A DNA stretch of 64,000 bases, from the NCBI GenBank assembly GCA_036005185.1, contig DASYQS010000002.1, positions 124,001 through 188,000 of the forward strand, given 5' to 3'. The notes under the pieces are model-generated. The model did not search any database. It had not been told where the DNA came from and saw only the letters and a program-made list of their open reading frames with translations. The stretch comes from VBAU01 sp036005185 (GTDB taxonomy: Bacteria > Bacteroidota > Bacteroidia > Chitinophagales > Chitinophagaceae). This document shows positions 41,518 through 50,369 of the stretch, piece after piece (positions within the stretch are counted from its first letter, which is position 1; every line of letters starts with the position of its first letter). Both the position numbers and the translations under genes were made by a program.

Positions 41518-42926
41518 AGTTTCTCCGCCATTTCAATTGCTTTCTTCAAAGCCCCTAGTTTATTATTCACTTCTTGCAATTCATTTTGCGGATCGCTTGC
41601 TGCAACAATTCCGGCACCTGCTTGATAAATCAATGTATTATTCTTACTCAAAAAAGTCCGGATCATAATAGCATGATTACAACTTCCGTCAAAACCCATA
41701 AAACCAATACCGCCTCCATAATAGCTTCTTGATGTTGGTTCGTATGAATCTATTAACTCCATGGCTTTGAATTTTGGAGCACCGCTTAATGTTCCGGCGG
41801 GAAAAGTTTTTGCCAGCAATTCAAAAGAATTGCTGTTAGCTCTTACTTTACCCATTACTTCGCTCACTAAATGAATAACGTGTGAGTAATATTGCACCTG
41901 CCTGTAATGCGCTACTTGCACCTCATCACACAGGCGGCTTAAGTCATTTCTCGCCAAATCAACCAACATCACATGCTCGGCATTTTCTTTGGCGTCCTTC
42001 AACAATCGTTCTGTTTCCCGCTGATCAATTTCATCATCGCCTGATCTTTTAAAAGTGCCTGCAATAGGATGTACAACCGCTTTACCATTTTGAATGATCA
42101 ATTGCGCCTCTGGCGATGAGCCCATCAACTTATAATCCCCATAATCGAAGAAAAATAAATAAGGCGAAGGATTGATATTTCGTAACGCTCTGTACACATT
42201 AAATTCATCCCCGGTAAAACCTTGCTCAAACCTGCGACTTAAAACAATTTGAAAAACATCGCCCCGGTAACAGCTTTGAATCCCTTTCTTCACCATTTCC
42301 ATGTAGTCCTTGTCAGCCATATTCAAACCTTCCTCACCCTTTGCTTTAAAAGGATAAACAGGAACATCTTTACTTTTTATCAGCGATTCCACAACTGCCG
42401 CTTCGCTTTCCAATCCGACAATTAAATTTTCGCAAATGAATAACTCATCCTTGAAATGATTAATAGCTATCACGTATTGATAAAGGCGATAACGCATCAG
42501 AGGAATCGCGGGCTGCAAACTGCGGGTCGTGAGCCTAATTGTGTCAAAAAATTGAACAGCATCGTAAGTGGTATATCCAAACAAACCTTGGGCATATTTT
42601 GCTTCTTTTGAATCATTCTTTTGCACATCAAAATTTTGCATAAAATCCCAAAGCAATTGAGGCACTTCGGTTACCTTTTTAATGACAACCCTTTCAGGTT
42701 TTTGTCTGGGGAGTTTAAATTCAATACTTTCAGTAGAAGTAATTTCAATTCCGCCAATAGCATTGATGCAAATAAATGACCAGCTATTTTCTGCTGCGTG
42801 GTGATCAGTGCTCTCTAACAAGATCGTATCCCGAAAACGATCTCGCAAACGGAGGTAAATTCCTACAGGTGTGTACACATCTGCCAAGAGCTTTTTACAG
42901 GTTGTATTAACTTCTATTTTCCTCAT
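41499..42926 (-). CDS. trpE: TrpE: anthranilate synthase component I
   Basis: A 475-residue chorismate-using enzyme, committing step of tryptophan synthesis. The LLES motif for Trp feedback binding is at residues 36-39 (ILLESTDHH). The chorismate-binding domain has VFQIVLSRRFEQGF, SPEAQLI, HPIAGTFKRSGDDEIDQRE, ELLAKTFPAGTLSGAPK and YYGGGIGFMGF. First gene of the operon, controlled by the leader peptide and attenuator at 43066-43185. The C-terminus is repeat-encoded. Length normal. Confidence 0.97.
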   Translation of the reverse strand: MRKIEVNTTCKKLLADVYTPVGIYLRLRDRFRDTILLESTDHHAAENSWSFICINAIGGIEITSTESIEFKLPRQKPERVVIKKVTEVPQLLWDFMQNFDVQKNDSKEAKYAQGLFGYTTYDAVQFFDTIRLTTRSLQPAIPLMRYRLYQYVIAINHFKDELFICENLIVGLESEAAVVESLIKSKDVPVYPFKAKGEEGLNMADKDYMEMVKKGIQSCYRGDVFQIVLSRRFEQGFTGDEFNVYRALRNINPSPYLFFFDYGDYKLMGSSPEAQLIIQNGKAVVHPIAGTFKRSGDDEIDQRETERLLKDAKENAEHVMLVDLARNDLSRLCDEVQVAHYRQVQYYSHVIHLVSEVMGKVRANSNSFELLAKTFPAGTLSGAPKFKAMELIDSYEPTSRSYYGGGIGFMGFDGSCNHAIMIRTFLSKNNTLIYQAGAGIVAASDPQNELQEVNNKLGALKKAIEMAEKLNPQTP

Positions 42927-42927
42927 A

Positions 42928-43066
42928 AACCCTCCTAAATCCCTGTCTGCCGACAGGTAGGCTCCCTAAAGGGAGGACTTGTAAGCTTTTATAATTCTGT
43001 TGAACTTTAGAACAAATGTTGAACATAGATTCTTTGTTTAAGGCCCCTTTAGGGGTTGGGGGTTAA
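42928..43066. repeat. ~140-bp intercistronic repeat, copy B (between trp attenuator and trpE)
   Basis: Same structure as copies A and C: CCCTCCTAAATCCCTGTCTG left end with the CTGTC...GACAG hairpin, AT-rich middle, and CCCCTTTAGGGG right end (about 43043-43054). It sits in the mRNA between the attenuator terminator and the trpE start. Confidence 0.9.
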
Positions 43067-43093
43067 TGAAAAAGCCCCGAAACACTTCGGGGC
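43066..43093 (-). terminator. trp attenuator terminator
   Basis: On the minus strand GCCCCGAA (43093-43086) pairs with TTCGGGGC (43081-43074), then a run of five T follows. It lies between the trp leader peptide and trpE. The 5' arm can instead pair with CGGGG at 43137-43133 in the leader, which would prevent termination. Confidence 0.93.
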
Positions 43094-43125
43094 CTTGATA
43101 TATTATTACAATCATAGTAATGACA

Positions 43126-43185
43126 TTACAAACCCCGTAAAGCGTTTGTATGCCACCACCACTGAATATTTAATTGTTGTTTCAT
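43126..43185 (-). CDS. trpL: trp operon leader peptide
   Basis: A 19-residue leader peptide, MKQQLNIQWWWHTNALRGL, with three consecutive Trp codons (UGG UGG UGG). It is followed by a terminator hairpin and trpE. Within the leader RNA, ACAAAC (43149-43144) can pair with GTTTGT (43133-43128), sequestering the antiterminator strand. A ribosome stalled at the Trp codons would cover that arm and release CGGGG for antitermination. This is the classical trp attenuator layout. The ATG is only 7 nt from the -7 promoter box. Confidence 0.93.
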   Translation of the reverse strand: MKQQLNIQWWWHTNALRGL

Positions 43186-43192
43186 TCCACTG

Positions 43193-43225
43193 CAAATATG
43201 AACATACAAATTGAATTATGCAAAA
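43193..43225 (-). promoter_or_regulatory. Putative trp promoter
   Basis: Bacteroidota-type promoter on the minus strand: TTTTG (43225-43221), spacer 20 nt, CATATTTG (43200-43193), close to the TAnnTTTG -7 consensus. The leader peptide ATG starts 7 nt downstream, so the transcript probably has almost no 5' untranslated region. Confidence 0.6.
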
Positions 43226-43256
43226 AAAATTTAGGTAGCTTAGCTCAAAATAGCAA

Positions 43257-43541
43257 ATGCTTATTCAGCATAAACAAGAAGGCGCCAAAGGCATGTTCTA
43301 TGTGCAGGATGAAGATGAGGTGCAGGCCGAAATGACCTATCACATGACTTCTCCCAATCAAATGGTAATTGAGCATACTGAAGTAGGTGAAGATCTGCGG
43401 GGCCAAAATGTAGGTTATCAACTGGTAAATGCTGCTGTAGAATATGCCCGGCATCACAATATAAAAATCACCGTTTGGTGTCCCTTTGCAAAAAAAGTCT
43501 TTGATAAAAAGCCGGACTGGAGTGATGTATTGGATAAATAA
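43257..43541 (+). CDS. GNAT-like N-acetyltransferase, YidJ/Gtn-type
   Basis: A 94-residue minimal acetyltransferase. VIEHTEVGEDLRGQNVGYQL (about residues 37-56) is the acetyl-CoA-binding motif, and ITVWCPFAKKVFDKKPDW near the end carries the conserved Cys-Pro-(x)2-(x)-K motif of the N-acetyltransferase YjdJ/Gtn group. Substrate unknown. Divergent from the trp operon with a shared ~70-nt promoter region. Confidence 0.9.
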   Translation: MLIQHKQEGAKGMFYVQDEDEVQAEMTYHMTSPNQMVIEHTEVGEDLRGQNVGYQLVNAAVEYARHHNIKITVWCPFAKKVFDKKPDWSDVLDK

Positions 43542-43622
43542 TTTTATGTACCAAGCTTCAACACTACTATTGTGCTTTTCTTGTGTCACTCCCTTGTACG
43601 TCTATAACCATACTCAGCAATT

Positions 43623-44894
43623 ATGAAAAAACTTTTCGTCCTCGTTCTTTCCCTTATCATTTACTTTCAAACAAAAGCCCAGTCACCCGATAAATATATT
43701 TTATTAAAACCTGCCAAAGTTTTTGATGGAGAAACGATGCACGAAGGTTGGGTAGTGCTTGTAAAGAATAATAAGATTGAACAGGCAGGTGCTATGAACT
43801 TTAAATTACCTGCAGGGTCGCAGATTATTGAATTGCCAGGCGCAACTCTATTGCCAGGGTTGATCGAAGGGCATTCACATTTATTTCTTCACCCCTATAA
43901 CGAAACAAGCTGGGACGACCAGGTATTGAAAGAATCAAGAGCCGAAAGAACAGCCAGAGCAGTTGAACATGCAAAAGCTACATTAATGGCTGGCTTTACA
44001 ACCGTTCGCGATCTTGGAACTGAAGGCTCCATGTATGATGATGTAGGTTTAAAAATGGTAATTGAAAAAGGAGTGGTGCCAGGGCCCAGAATGATCTGTG
44101 CCACAAGAGCTATTGTTGCCAAGGGAACCTATGGACCAAAATCTGAATCGCCGGATGTTGTGCTGCCTCAAGGAGCAGCAGAAGTGGCGGGCATAGAAGA
44201 TCTGACTAATGAAGTAAGAACTGAAATTAGCAAAGGCGCTGATGTAATAAAAATTTATGCTGATTATCGCTGGGGTAAAAATGGTGAAGCATTACCTTCA
44301 TTCACCACTGAAGAAATTGCTGCAGCCGTTGCCATTGCTAAAAGCGGTGGCCGTGAAGTGGTGACACATGCAACAACTGCAGAAGGAATGACAAGAGCTA
44401 TCAATGCAGGAGTGTCTACCATTGAACATGGTGATAATGGAACAGCCGAAGTTTTTAAACTGATGAAAGAAAAAGGTGTTGCCCTGTGCCCTACTCTTGC
44501 AGCGGGAGATGCCATTGAACAATACAAAGGATGGAAAAAAGGAATTGAACCAGACCCTGAACGAATAGCTAATAAGAAAAAAACTTTCCAATTGGCATTG
44601 AAGGCAGGAGTAACTATTTGCATGGGTGGCGATGTAGGCGTGTTTACACACGGCGACAATGCAAGAGAAATGGAAATGATGGTTGAATATGGAATGAAAC
44701 CGATCGATGTATTGAGATCAACCACTTCAATTAACACAGATGTATTCGGCTATGGTGATAAAATGGGCAGAATTAAGAAAGATCTATTTGCTGATATCAT
44801 TGCTGTTGATGGTGATCCTTCTGTTGATATAAAAAATATCAGAAAGATTAAATTGGTGATGAAAGATGGAGTGATCTATAAAAACGACAAATAA
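43623..44894 (+). CDS. Amidohydrolase-family protein (imidazolonepropionase / prolidase-like)
   Basis: A 423-residue exported enzyme with a signal peptide (LVLSLIIYFQTKAQ). Metal-binding His84 and His86 are in IEGHSHLFLHP; GADVIKIYADY provides the bridging Lys, VVTHATTAEGMTRAINAG and STIEHG the further His ligands, and GGDVGVFTHGDN the catalytic Asp. This is the Xaa-Pro/imidazolonepropionase-like subgroup; substrate not determinable. Convergent with the GH78 gene. Length normal. Confidence 0.9.
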   Translation: MKKLFVLVLSLIIYFQTKAQSPDKYILLKPAKVFDGETMHEGWVVLVKNNKIEQAGAMNFKLPAGSQIIELPGATLLPGLIEGHSHLFLHPYNETSWDDQVLKESRAERTARAVEHAKATLMAGFTTVRDLGTEGSMYDDVGLKMVIEKGVVPGPRMICATRAIVAKGTYGPKSESPDVVLPQGAAEVAGIEDLTNEVRTEISKGADVIKIYADYRWGKNGEALPSFTTEEIAAAVAIAKSGGREVVTHATTAEGMTRAINAGVSTIEHGDNGTAEVFKLMKEKGVALCPTLAAGDAIEQYKGWKKGIEPDPERIANKKKTFQLALKAGVTICMGGDVGVFTHGDNAREMEMMVEYGMKPIDVLRSTTSINTDVFGYGDKMGRIKKDLFADIIAVDGDPSVDIKNIRKIKLVMKDGVIYKNDK

Positions 44895-44906
44895 ACAGAT
44901 TTATAA

Positions 44907-47654
44907 TTATTGAACAATGGAGGTAAAATGATATTTTCCCGAACCTAGTTCAACAACTACATAACTCCCTTCTTTACCGATCATTTTTATATCACTTACT
45001 GAAGCTAAAGCGATGTTATTTTCTTTAACCGATTCAACGGAAACTGCAGGAATATATACAGTTGCTCTTGTATTCGCAGGAATTTCAACATCAAGTTGCA
45101 AGTTTTTATCATCCTTTTTCCAGTGTGAACTAACATTCCCGTAATAAGTTTTTAAATCGCCATATGCATAAGTTAAGCTATCGCTGAGGTGAGGCATTAT
45201 TTTGATGTGTTTGTAACCGGGTGCGTCGGCATAAGTATCAATACCTGCAGCTGCCCTATACATCCAATCGCCAATGGCGCCATAAGAATAGTGATTAAAA
45301 GAATTCATGGAAGGTGTTTCAAAGCTGCTGTCCGGTTTTATACCATCCCAACGCTCCCAAATAGTTGTAGCGCCCATTTTAACAGGGTACAACCACGATG
45401 GATAAGTTTTTTGTAATAATAATTTGTAAGCAACGGAATCATATCCAAATCGTGTAAGAACATGACACAAATACGGCGTACCAAGAAAACCTGTGGTAAG
45501 ATGATTACCATAGCTCTTTACATTATCAGCCAATCGCTGTGCGGTTTCAGCTCTTTGCTGTTCGGGAAGCATATCAAAATTCAATGCAAGCACATAAGCT
45601 GTTTGTGTGCTTGAAACAAGTCTGCCGTTTTCTGTTACATACTCCTTCAAGAAAGCCGCTTTAATTTTCTGAAGCAATGCTGAGTAGGTTGCTGCATCAT
45701 CTTTTTTTCCTAACACATTTGCAGTATTAACAACAAGCTGTGTTGAGTATGCATAAAAACATTGTGCAATCAGGTATTTATCCGTTACAGCCGAGCGACC
45801 GTCATTGTCGTCAAATGGACGGTAAAACAGCCAATCTCCAAAATGAAAGCCAGTATTCCAAAGATCGTTTTTGCTTTGATTCTTCATGTATTCAACCCAT
45901 GCCTTCATGCTGCTGTATTGTTGCTCCAAAATTTTCTTATCACCATAAACCAGATAAGTATTCCATGGAATAATTGTGCACACATCGGCCCAGCCGGTAG
46001 ATCCGCCAGCCCTTGGCCCAAGCACATTTGGAATTACATAAGGAACGCTTCCACTTTCGAACTGATCGGCTGCCACATCTTTCAACCATTTTGCAAAAAA
46101 GTTATTTACGTTCATGTTGAAAGACGCAGTTCGTGAAAAAACCTGCGCGTCACCTGTCCACCCTAAACGTTCATCTCGTTGAGGACAATCGGTTGGCACA
46201 TCAAGAAAATTCCCTTTTTGCCCCCATTGAATATTATGTTGCAGTTGATTGATGAGTGGGTCGGAACAAGTAAAGCTGCCTGTTGGCTGCATGTCGGAAT
46301 ACAAAGCAACAGCTGTAAAATTTTCGGGTTTTATTTCACCTCGATAACCTTCAATTTTTATGTAACGGAAACCAAAGAAAGTAAAATGCGGTTCAAACAA
46401 TTCTTCTCCCTCTCCTCTTAAAACATATTTCGTCTGCGCCTTTGCCGCTCTTAAATTTTCGGTATAAAAATTTCCTTGTTTGTCTAACACCTCTGCATGT
46501 GAGATCGTGATGGTGTCACCCACATTTCCTTTTGCAGTTACAATTACCCACCCTACCAGGTTCTGCCCAAAATCAACCACCTTCTCCCCTTTTGGTGTAG
46601 TCAAAATTTTTGTGGCTTTAAATGCTTCATGTTTTTTTACCGGCTCATTTTGCGTGGCTATAAGATTTGACTTGTTGTGATCCTTTACCATTACACCACT
46701 CCAATTTGTATCATCATAGCCAGTCATGCGCCAGCCGGTTCTTTGTTTTCGTGCATCAATAATTTCCCCGTGATATATTTCCGAGTAGGTTATACTGCCG
46801 GTTGTAGATTTCCATGATCCATCTGACACTATTAACTCCTTGCTTCCATCATCATAAGTAATATTGAGTTGAAATAATAAAGCAATCTCTTTCCCATAAC
46901 TATTTTTATTGCCGTTCCAAGCTAAGTATCCTCTGTACCACCCGCTGCCTAGCCCCATGGCGATTACATTGCTTCCCTGGTTTAGCAGATTAGTTACATC
47001 ATAGCTTTGATATTGCAAACGCTTGTTGTAGCTCGTCCAACCTGGTGTTAAGTAAAAATCGCCAATACGTTTTCCATTGATATAGCCTTCATACATGCCA
47101 TGAGCAGTGATATAAGCAGTAGCTAACTGAATTTTTTTTGCCGCTTTAAATTCTTTCCTGAATAACGGAGTCGGCCTATTGATACTGTCTTCGATAAACC
47201 CTGGTTCAATCCATTTTGCTTTCCAGTCGCCGGCAGTTAATAAACCCATTTGCCAAAATGCAGGTTCACTCCATCCAGATGCTTTTCCAAAATTATCCCA
47301 CACTCTTACTTGCCAAAAATATTTTGCATCTGCTTGCAGCGGAGAGCCTTTATATGCAACATGCACTGATGAATCTGAATTTATTTTTCCCGTATTCCAA
47401 ATAAGATCTTTATTTTTTGATAGTGATAAAGCATCTCTGCCAGCACGAATTTCATATGCCGTTTGCAATAGGTTTCTTTTGTCGCTTGTCAATTGCCAGC
47501 TAAATCTCGGCTGTAGAACATCAATACCAATCGGATTTGAAAGATTTTCACAAAGAAGATTCATCACTTTAACCTGTCCAAAGCTGATAAGACATAGTTG
47601 CAGACAAATTAGTAGCTGAACCCATTTTCTTATGGCGGAAGGAAAAGATTGCAT
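44907..47654 (-). CDS. GH78 alpha-L-rhamnosidase
   Basis: A 915-residue exported enzyme. After the signal peptide (LLICLQLCLISFG) come N-terminal beta-sandwich domains (about 30-340), the (alpha/alpha)6 barrel (about 430-780) and a C-terminal beta domain. The catalytic motif TDCPQRDERLGWTGDAQVFS carries the family's general-acid Glu and flanking Asp residues; WERWDGIKPDSSF is another GH78 signature. It removes terminal L-rhamnose from plant glycosides or pectin. It lies 47 nt after hisB in the his transcript, an unlikely metabolic partner. Confidence 0.93.
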   Translation of the reverse strand: MQSFPSAIRKWVQLLICLQLCLISFGQVKVMNLLCENLSNPIGIDVLQPRFSWQLTSDKRNLLQTAYEIRAGRDALSLSKNKDLIWNTGKINSDSSVHVAYKGSPLQADAKYFWQVRVWDNFGKASGWSEPAFWQMGLLTAGDWKAKWIEPGFIEDSINRPTPLFRKEFKAAKKIQLATAYITAHGMYEGYINGKRIGDFYLTPGWTSYNKRLQYQSYDVTNLLNQGSNVIAMGLGSGWYRGYLAWNGNKNSYGKEIALLFQLNITYDDGSKELIVSDGSWKSTTGSITYSEIYHGEIIDARKQRTGWRMTGYDDTNWSGVMVKDHNKSNLIATQNEPVKKHEAFKATKILTTPKGEKVVDFGQNLVGWVIVTAKGNVGDTITISHAEVLDKQGNFYTENLRAAKAQTKYVLRGEGEELFEPHFTFFGFRYIKIEGYRGEIKPENFTAVALYSDMQPTGSFTCSDPLINQLQHNIQWGQKGNFLDVPTDCPQRDERLGWTGDAQVFSRTASFNMNVNNFFAKWLKDVAADQFESGSVPYVIPNVLGPRAGGSTGWADVCTIIPWNTYLVYGDKKILEQQYSSMKAWVEYMKNQSKNDLWNTGFHFGDWLFYRPFDDNDGRSAVTDKYLIAQCFYAYSTQLVVNTANVLGKKDDAATYSALLQKIKAAFLKEYVTENGRLVSSTQTAYVLALNFDMLPEQQRAETAQRLADNVKSYGNHLTTGFLGTPYLCHVLTRFGYDSVAYKLLLQKTYPSWLYPVKMGATTIWERWDGIKPDSSFETPSMNSFNHYSYGAIGDWMYRAAAGIDTYADAPGYKHIKIMPHLSDSLTYAYGDLKTYYGNVSSHWKKDDKNLQLDVEIPANTRATVYIPAVSVESVKENNIALASVSDIKMIGKEGSYVVVELGSGKYHFTSIVQ

Positions 47655-47701
47655 ATTGTTATGATTAAACTTTCCGTTTGTTTATCACCATTTAACAATA
47701 A

Positions 47702-48892
47702 TCATAAAATGCCCTTTGTAGATGGCAAATAATTGCTCATAGGGTCTCTTTTCACAGCCATGCGAATTGCTTTTGCAAAGGCTTTAAAGATCACTTCAAT
47801 TTTGTGGTGCTCATTTTCTCCGCGACATTCAATATTCAAATTGCATTTGGCGGCATCTGAAAATGATTTAAAGAAATGAAAGAACATTTCAGTAGGCATC
47901 TCTCCTATTTTTTCTCTTGTGAATTCTGCATTCCATACAATCCAGTTGCGACCACCAAAATCGATCAGCACTTTTGCGTCGGCTTCATCCATGGGTAAGG
48001 CAAAGCCATATCGCTCAATTCCTTTTTTATCAGCTAATGCTTTTGCAAATGCTTCTCCAAGGGCTATGGCCGTATCTTCAATAGTGTGATGTTCATCAAC
48101 CTGCAGATCACCTTTGGTTTGTATCGTCAGATCCATTTTTCCATGTCTCGCGATCTGCTCCAGCATGTGATCAAAAAACCCAAGACCGGTTGATATGCTT
48201 GTTTCACAATTGCCATCCACATTTAGTTCAATGTGAATTTGTGTTTCATTTGTATTTCGATCGTGAACAACTTTTCGCAAGCCTTGTTTGAGAAAATTGT
48301 AAATATCTTCCCATTGGTGTGTTTCCAGTGCAATAACTTTTCTTAACTCTTCCAAGCTTTCATTTACTTCTGCTCCTCCTAGGCCTGGATGATTATTTAA
48401 CCAAATAGCTTTGCATCCCAAATTTTTTGCAAGCTGTACATCAGTAATTCGATCGCCAATTACAAATGAATTTGGAATATCATAAGCCGGTGTATTGAGA
48501 TATTCAGTGAACATGCCAATACCAGGTTTGCGATTGGGAGAATGTTCTTCAGGAAAACTTTTATCAATATGTGTGGCATGAAAACTTACTCCCTCATTTT
48601 CGAAACTTTTGATGACGTGCTGATGTATAGGCCAAAAACTTTCGGAACGGAATGAAGGGGTACCAAGACCATCTTGATTGCTGACCATGATCAATACATA
48701 ATCAAACTCGTCGGCGATTTTTCCCATGTATTTAAAAGCCTCAGGATAAAATTCAAGCTTTTCCCATGCATCAACTTGGTATGACGGTGGAGCCTCTTTA
48801 ATTAATGTGCCATCACGATCAATAAATAAAATTCGTTTACCCCCATCCCCTAAAGGGGTGTTTTGAACACTGTCATAGATTGTAGTTGTCAT
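47702..48892 (-). CDS. hisB: HisB: histidinol-phosphatase / imidazoleglycerol-phosphate dehydratase
   Basis: ATG 48892 gives 396 residues; the frame is open further upstream but only in repeat-rich sequence. The N-terminal HAD phosphatase has LFIDRDGTLIKEAP, VSNQDGLGTPSF and VIGDRITDVQLAKNLG. The C-terminal dehydratase has the metal-binding FFDHMLEQIARHG, DEHHTIEDTAIALGEAF and GENEHHKIEVIFKAFAKA. It catalyses steps 7 and 9 of the pathway. Residues 11-18 (NTPLGDGG) are repeat-encoded, just before the HAD strand. Last his gene before the operon is interrupted by GH78. Confidence 0.96.
   Translation of the reverse strand: MTTTIYDSVQNTPLGDGGKRILFIDRDGTLIKEAPPSYQVDAWEKLEFYPEAFKYMGKIADEFDYVLIMVSNQDGLGTPSFRSESFWPIHQHVIKSFENEGVSFHATHIDKSFPEEHSPNRKPGIGMFTEYLNTPAYDIPNSFVIGDRITDVQLAKNLGCKAIWLNNHPGLGGAEVNESLEELRKVIALETHQWEDIYNFLKQGLRKVVHDRNTNETQIHIELNVDGNCETSISTGLGFFDHMLEQIARHGKMDLTIQTKGDLQVDEHHTIEDTAIALGEAFAKALADKKGIERYGFALPMDEADAKVLIDFGGRNWIVWNAEFTREKIGEMPTEMFFHFFKSFSDAAKCNLNIECRGENEHHKIEVIFKAFAKAIRMAVKRDPMSNYLPSTKGIL
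48839..48860. repeat. Palindromic repeat translated at the HisB N-terminus
   Basis: CCCC-TAAA-GGGG at 48847-48858 with a CCCCCAT tail, encoding NTPLGDGG immediately before the HAD strand ILFIDRDG. Almost the same sequence and reading frame as the hisG copy. Confidence 0.88.
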
Positions 48893-48988
48893 TCTTAAGA
48901 AGAATAATATTTGCTCAATAGAGATACCGAACGTACAAGTGAGTGACACAACAGGCGATGAAAAGAATTACTGCCGCTGGTCAGAAAA

Positions 48989-50341
48989 TTATTTTCCTTT
49001 ATAAACTATTTTCCAGATTGTTCCTTTTACCGAATCAGAAATATACAATGCCCCATCGGGACCAATCGCCAATCCCATAGGACGATGTTTTGCTTGTGCT
49101 GCTCCTTTTATTTGAGCCAGTCCAGTAAAGCCATCGGCAAACACTTCATACTTACCTGACGGTTTTCCATTTTTGAAAGGAACGAAAGCCACCAGGTAAC
49201 CAGCTTGGTTTTCAGGCGAACGGTTCCATGACCCGTGAAAACAAATGAATGCGCCACTGCGATAATGCTCGGGAAACTGTTTGCCAGTATAAAACATTAG
49301 TGCATTAGGCGCCCAGTGACCCGGAAAAGTCATGATAGGTTGATCAACACCGGCGCAACGACCTTGTTTTTTTCCATCACCACCGTATTCAGGTGCTAAC
49401 ACTTTTTTGCTTTGAAACTGATCATAATAACAATAAGGCCAGCCAAAATTGGAGCCTTTTTTTACCAATAGCATTTCCTCAGCGGGCAATTCAGCGCTTT
49501 GATGAGCATCAAATAAATCAGGGTAAAGATCATACAACTGATCACGCCCATGTTGCATGGCATACAATTGTTTTGATTGTTTATTCCAATCAAGGCCAAC
49601 AACATTGCGAATGCCTGTTGCATACCGCGTTCCCTGTTCGTATGATTGGTTCAATTTGTTTGCTTTGAATTGCCAGATGCCACCTTGTTTTTCTAGCAAG
49701 GGACAAGGATCCTGACCAGGTGAACCTTTGGTACGATCTTGAACCTGGCATGCGTTCGAAGGTGCGCCAATCGTTACATAAATATTTCCCGCGTCATCCA
49801 GAGCAAGTGATTTAGTGTTGTGCTGCTTACCAGCAAGCAAACCGGTCACAATGGTCTGGCGACTGTTGGTATCTACTTCATTATTTGCATTCAACTTGTA
49901 ACGGTAAACGTCATTATTTGATGAAGCATAGAGATAACCATTTTTAATAGCTATGCCTGTACCGCCATAATCAGCAAAACCTCTTGTTTCATCGGCAACG
50001 CCATCACCATTTTTATCTTTCAATACTATGATGCTTTTACCTCCATTTGAGTTAGACAGTTTTACATAAATGTCTCCATTGCTATTGACAACAAGATGCC
50101 GGGCCTTGCCAACGCCAGGTGTAACTTCAATAGCAGTAAAGCCATTTGGTAATTTTAATTCTACATCGCCCGATACAGGAGGTTTTTCTGATTCATCTTC
50201 TTCTGTGCTGTCTTTTTTAAGTTGGGTGGTTGCAGCGCTGTCCTTATTTGCATTTGAAGTTTTGGATGCATCGTTGCCGCAGGCAATAGCCGCTACCAGC
50301 ATCATGGAAAGTGAAAATCCATAAGGAAAAATCTGTTTCAT
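48989..50341 (-). CDS. Sorbosone/glucose dehydrogenase-like beta-propeller lipoprotein
   Basis: ATG 50341 (MKQIFPYGFSLSMML) gives 450 residues with a lipoprotein signal (MMLVAAIACGND). The mature protein has the NHL/six-bladed propeller of L-sorbosone or PQQ-glucose dehydrogenases: LPNGFTAIEVTPGVGKARHL, GNIYVTIGAPSNACQ, ARHGRD-like MQHGRDQLYDL, NFGWPYCYYD and MGLAIGPDGALYISD. PQQ or heme binding cannot be verified. It sits 28 nt after hisC in the his transcript and 96 nt before hisB. Confidence 0.9.
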   Translation of the reverse strand: MKQIFPYGFSLSMMLVAAIACGNDASKTSNANKDSAATTQLKKDSTEEDESEKPPVSGDVELKLPNGFTAIEVTPGVGKARHLVVNSNGDIYVKLSNSNGGKSIIVLKDKNGDGVADETRGFADYGGTGIAIKNGYLYASSNNDVYRYKLNANNEVDTNSRQTIVTGLLAGKQHNTKSLALDDAGNIYVTIGAPSNACQVQDRTKGSPGQDPCPLLEKQGGIWQFKANKLNQSYEQGTRYATGIRNVVGLDWNKQSKQLYAMQHGRDQLYDLYPDLFDAHQSAELPAEEMLLVKKGSNFGWPYCYYDQFQSKKVLAPEYGGDGKKQGRCAGVDQPIMTFPGHWAPNALMFYTGKQFPEHYRSGAFICFHGSWNRSPENQAGYLVAFVPFKNGKPSGKYEVFADGFTGLAQIKGAAQAKHRPMGLAIGPDGALYISDSVKGTIWKIVYKGK

Positions 50342-50369
50342 AAATCTTTGTTTGAAATGGATAAAGAAT

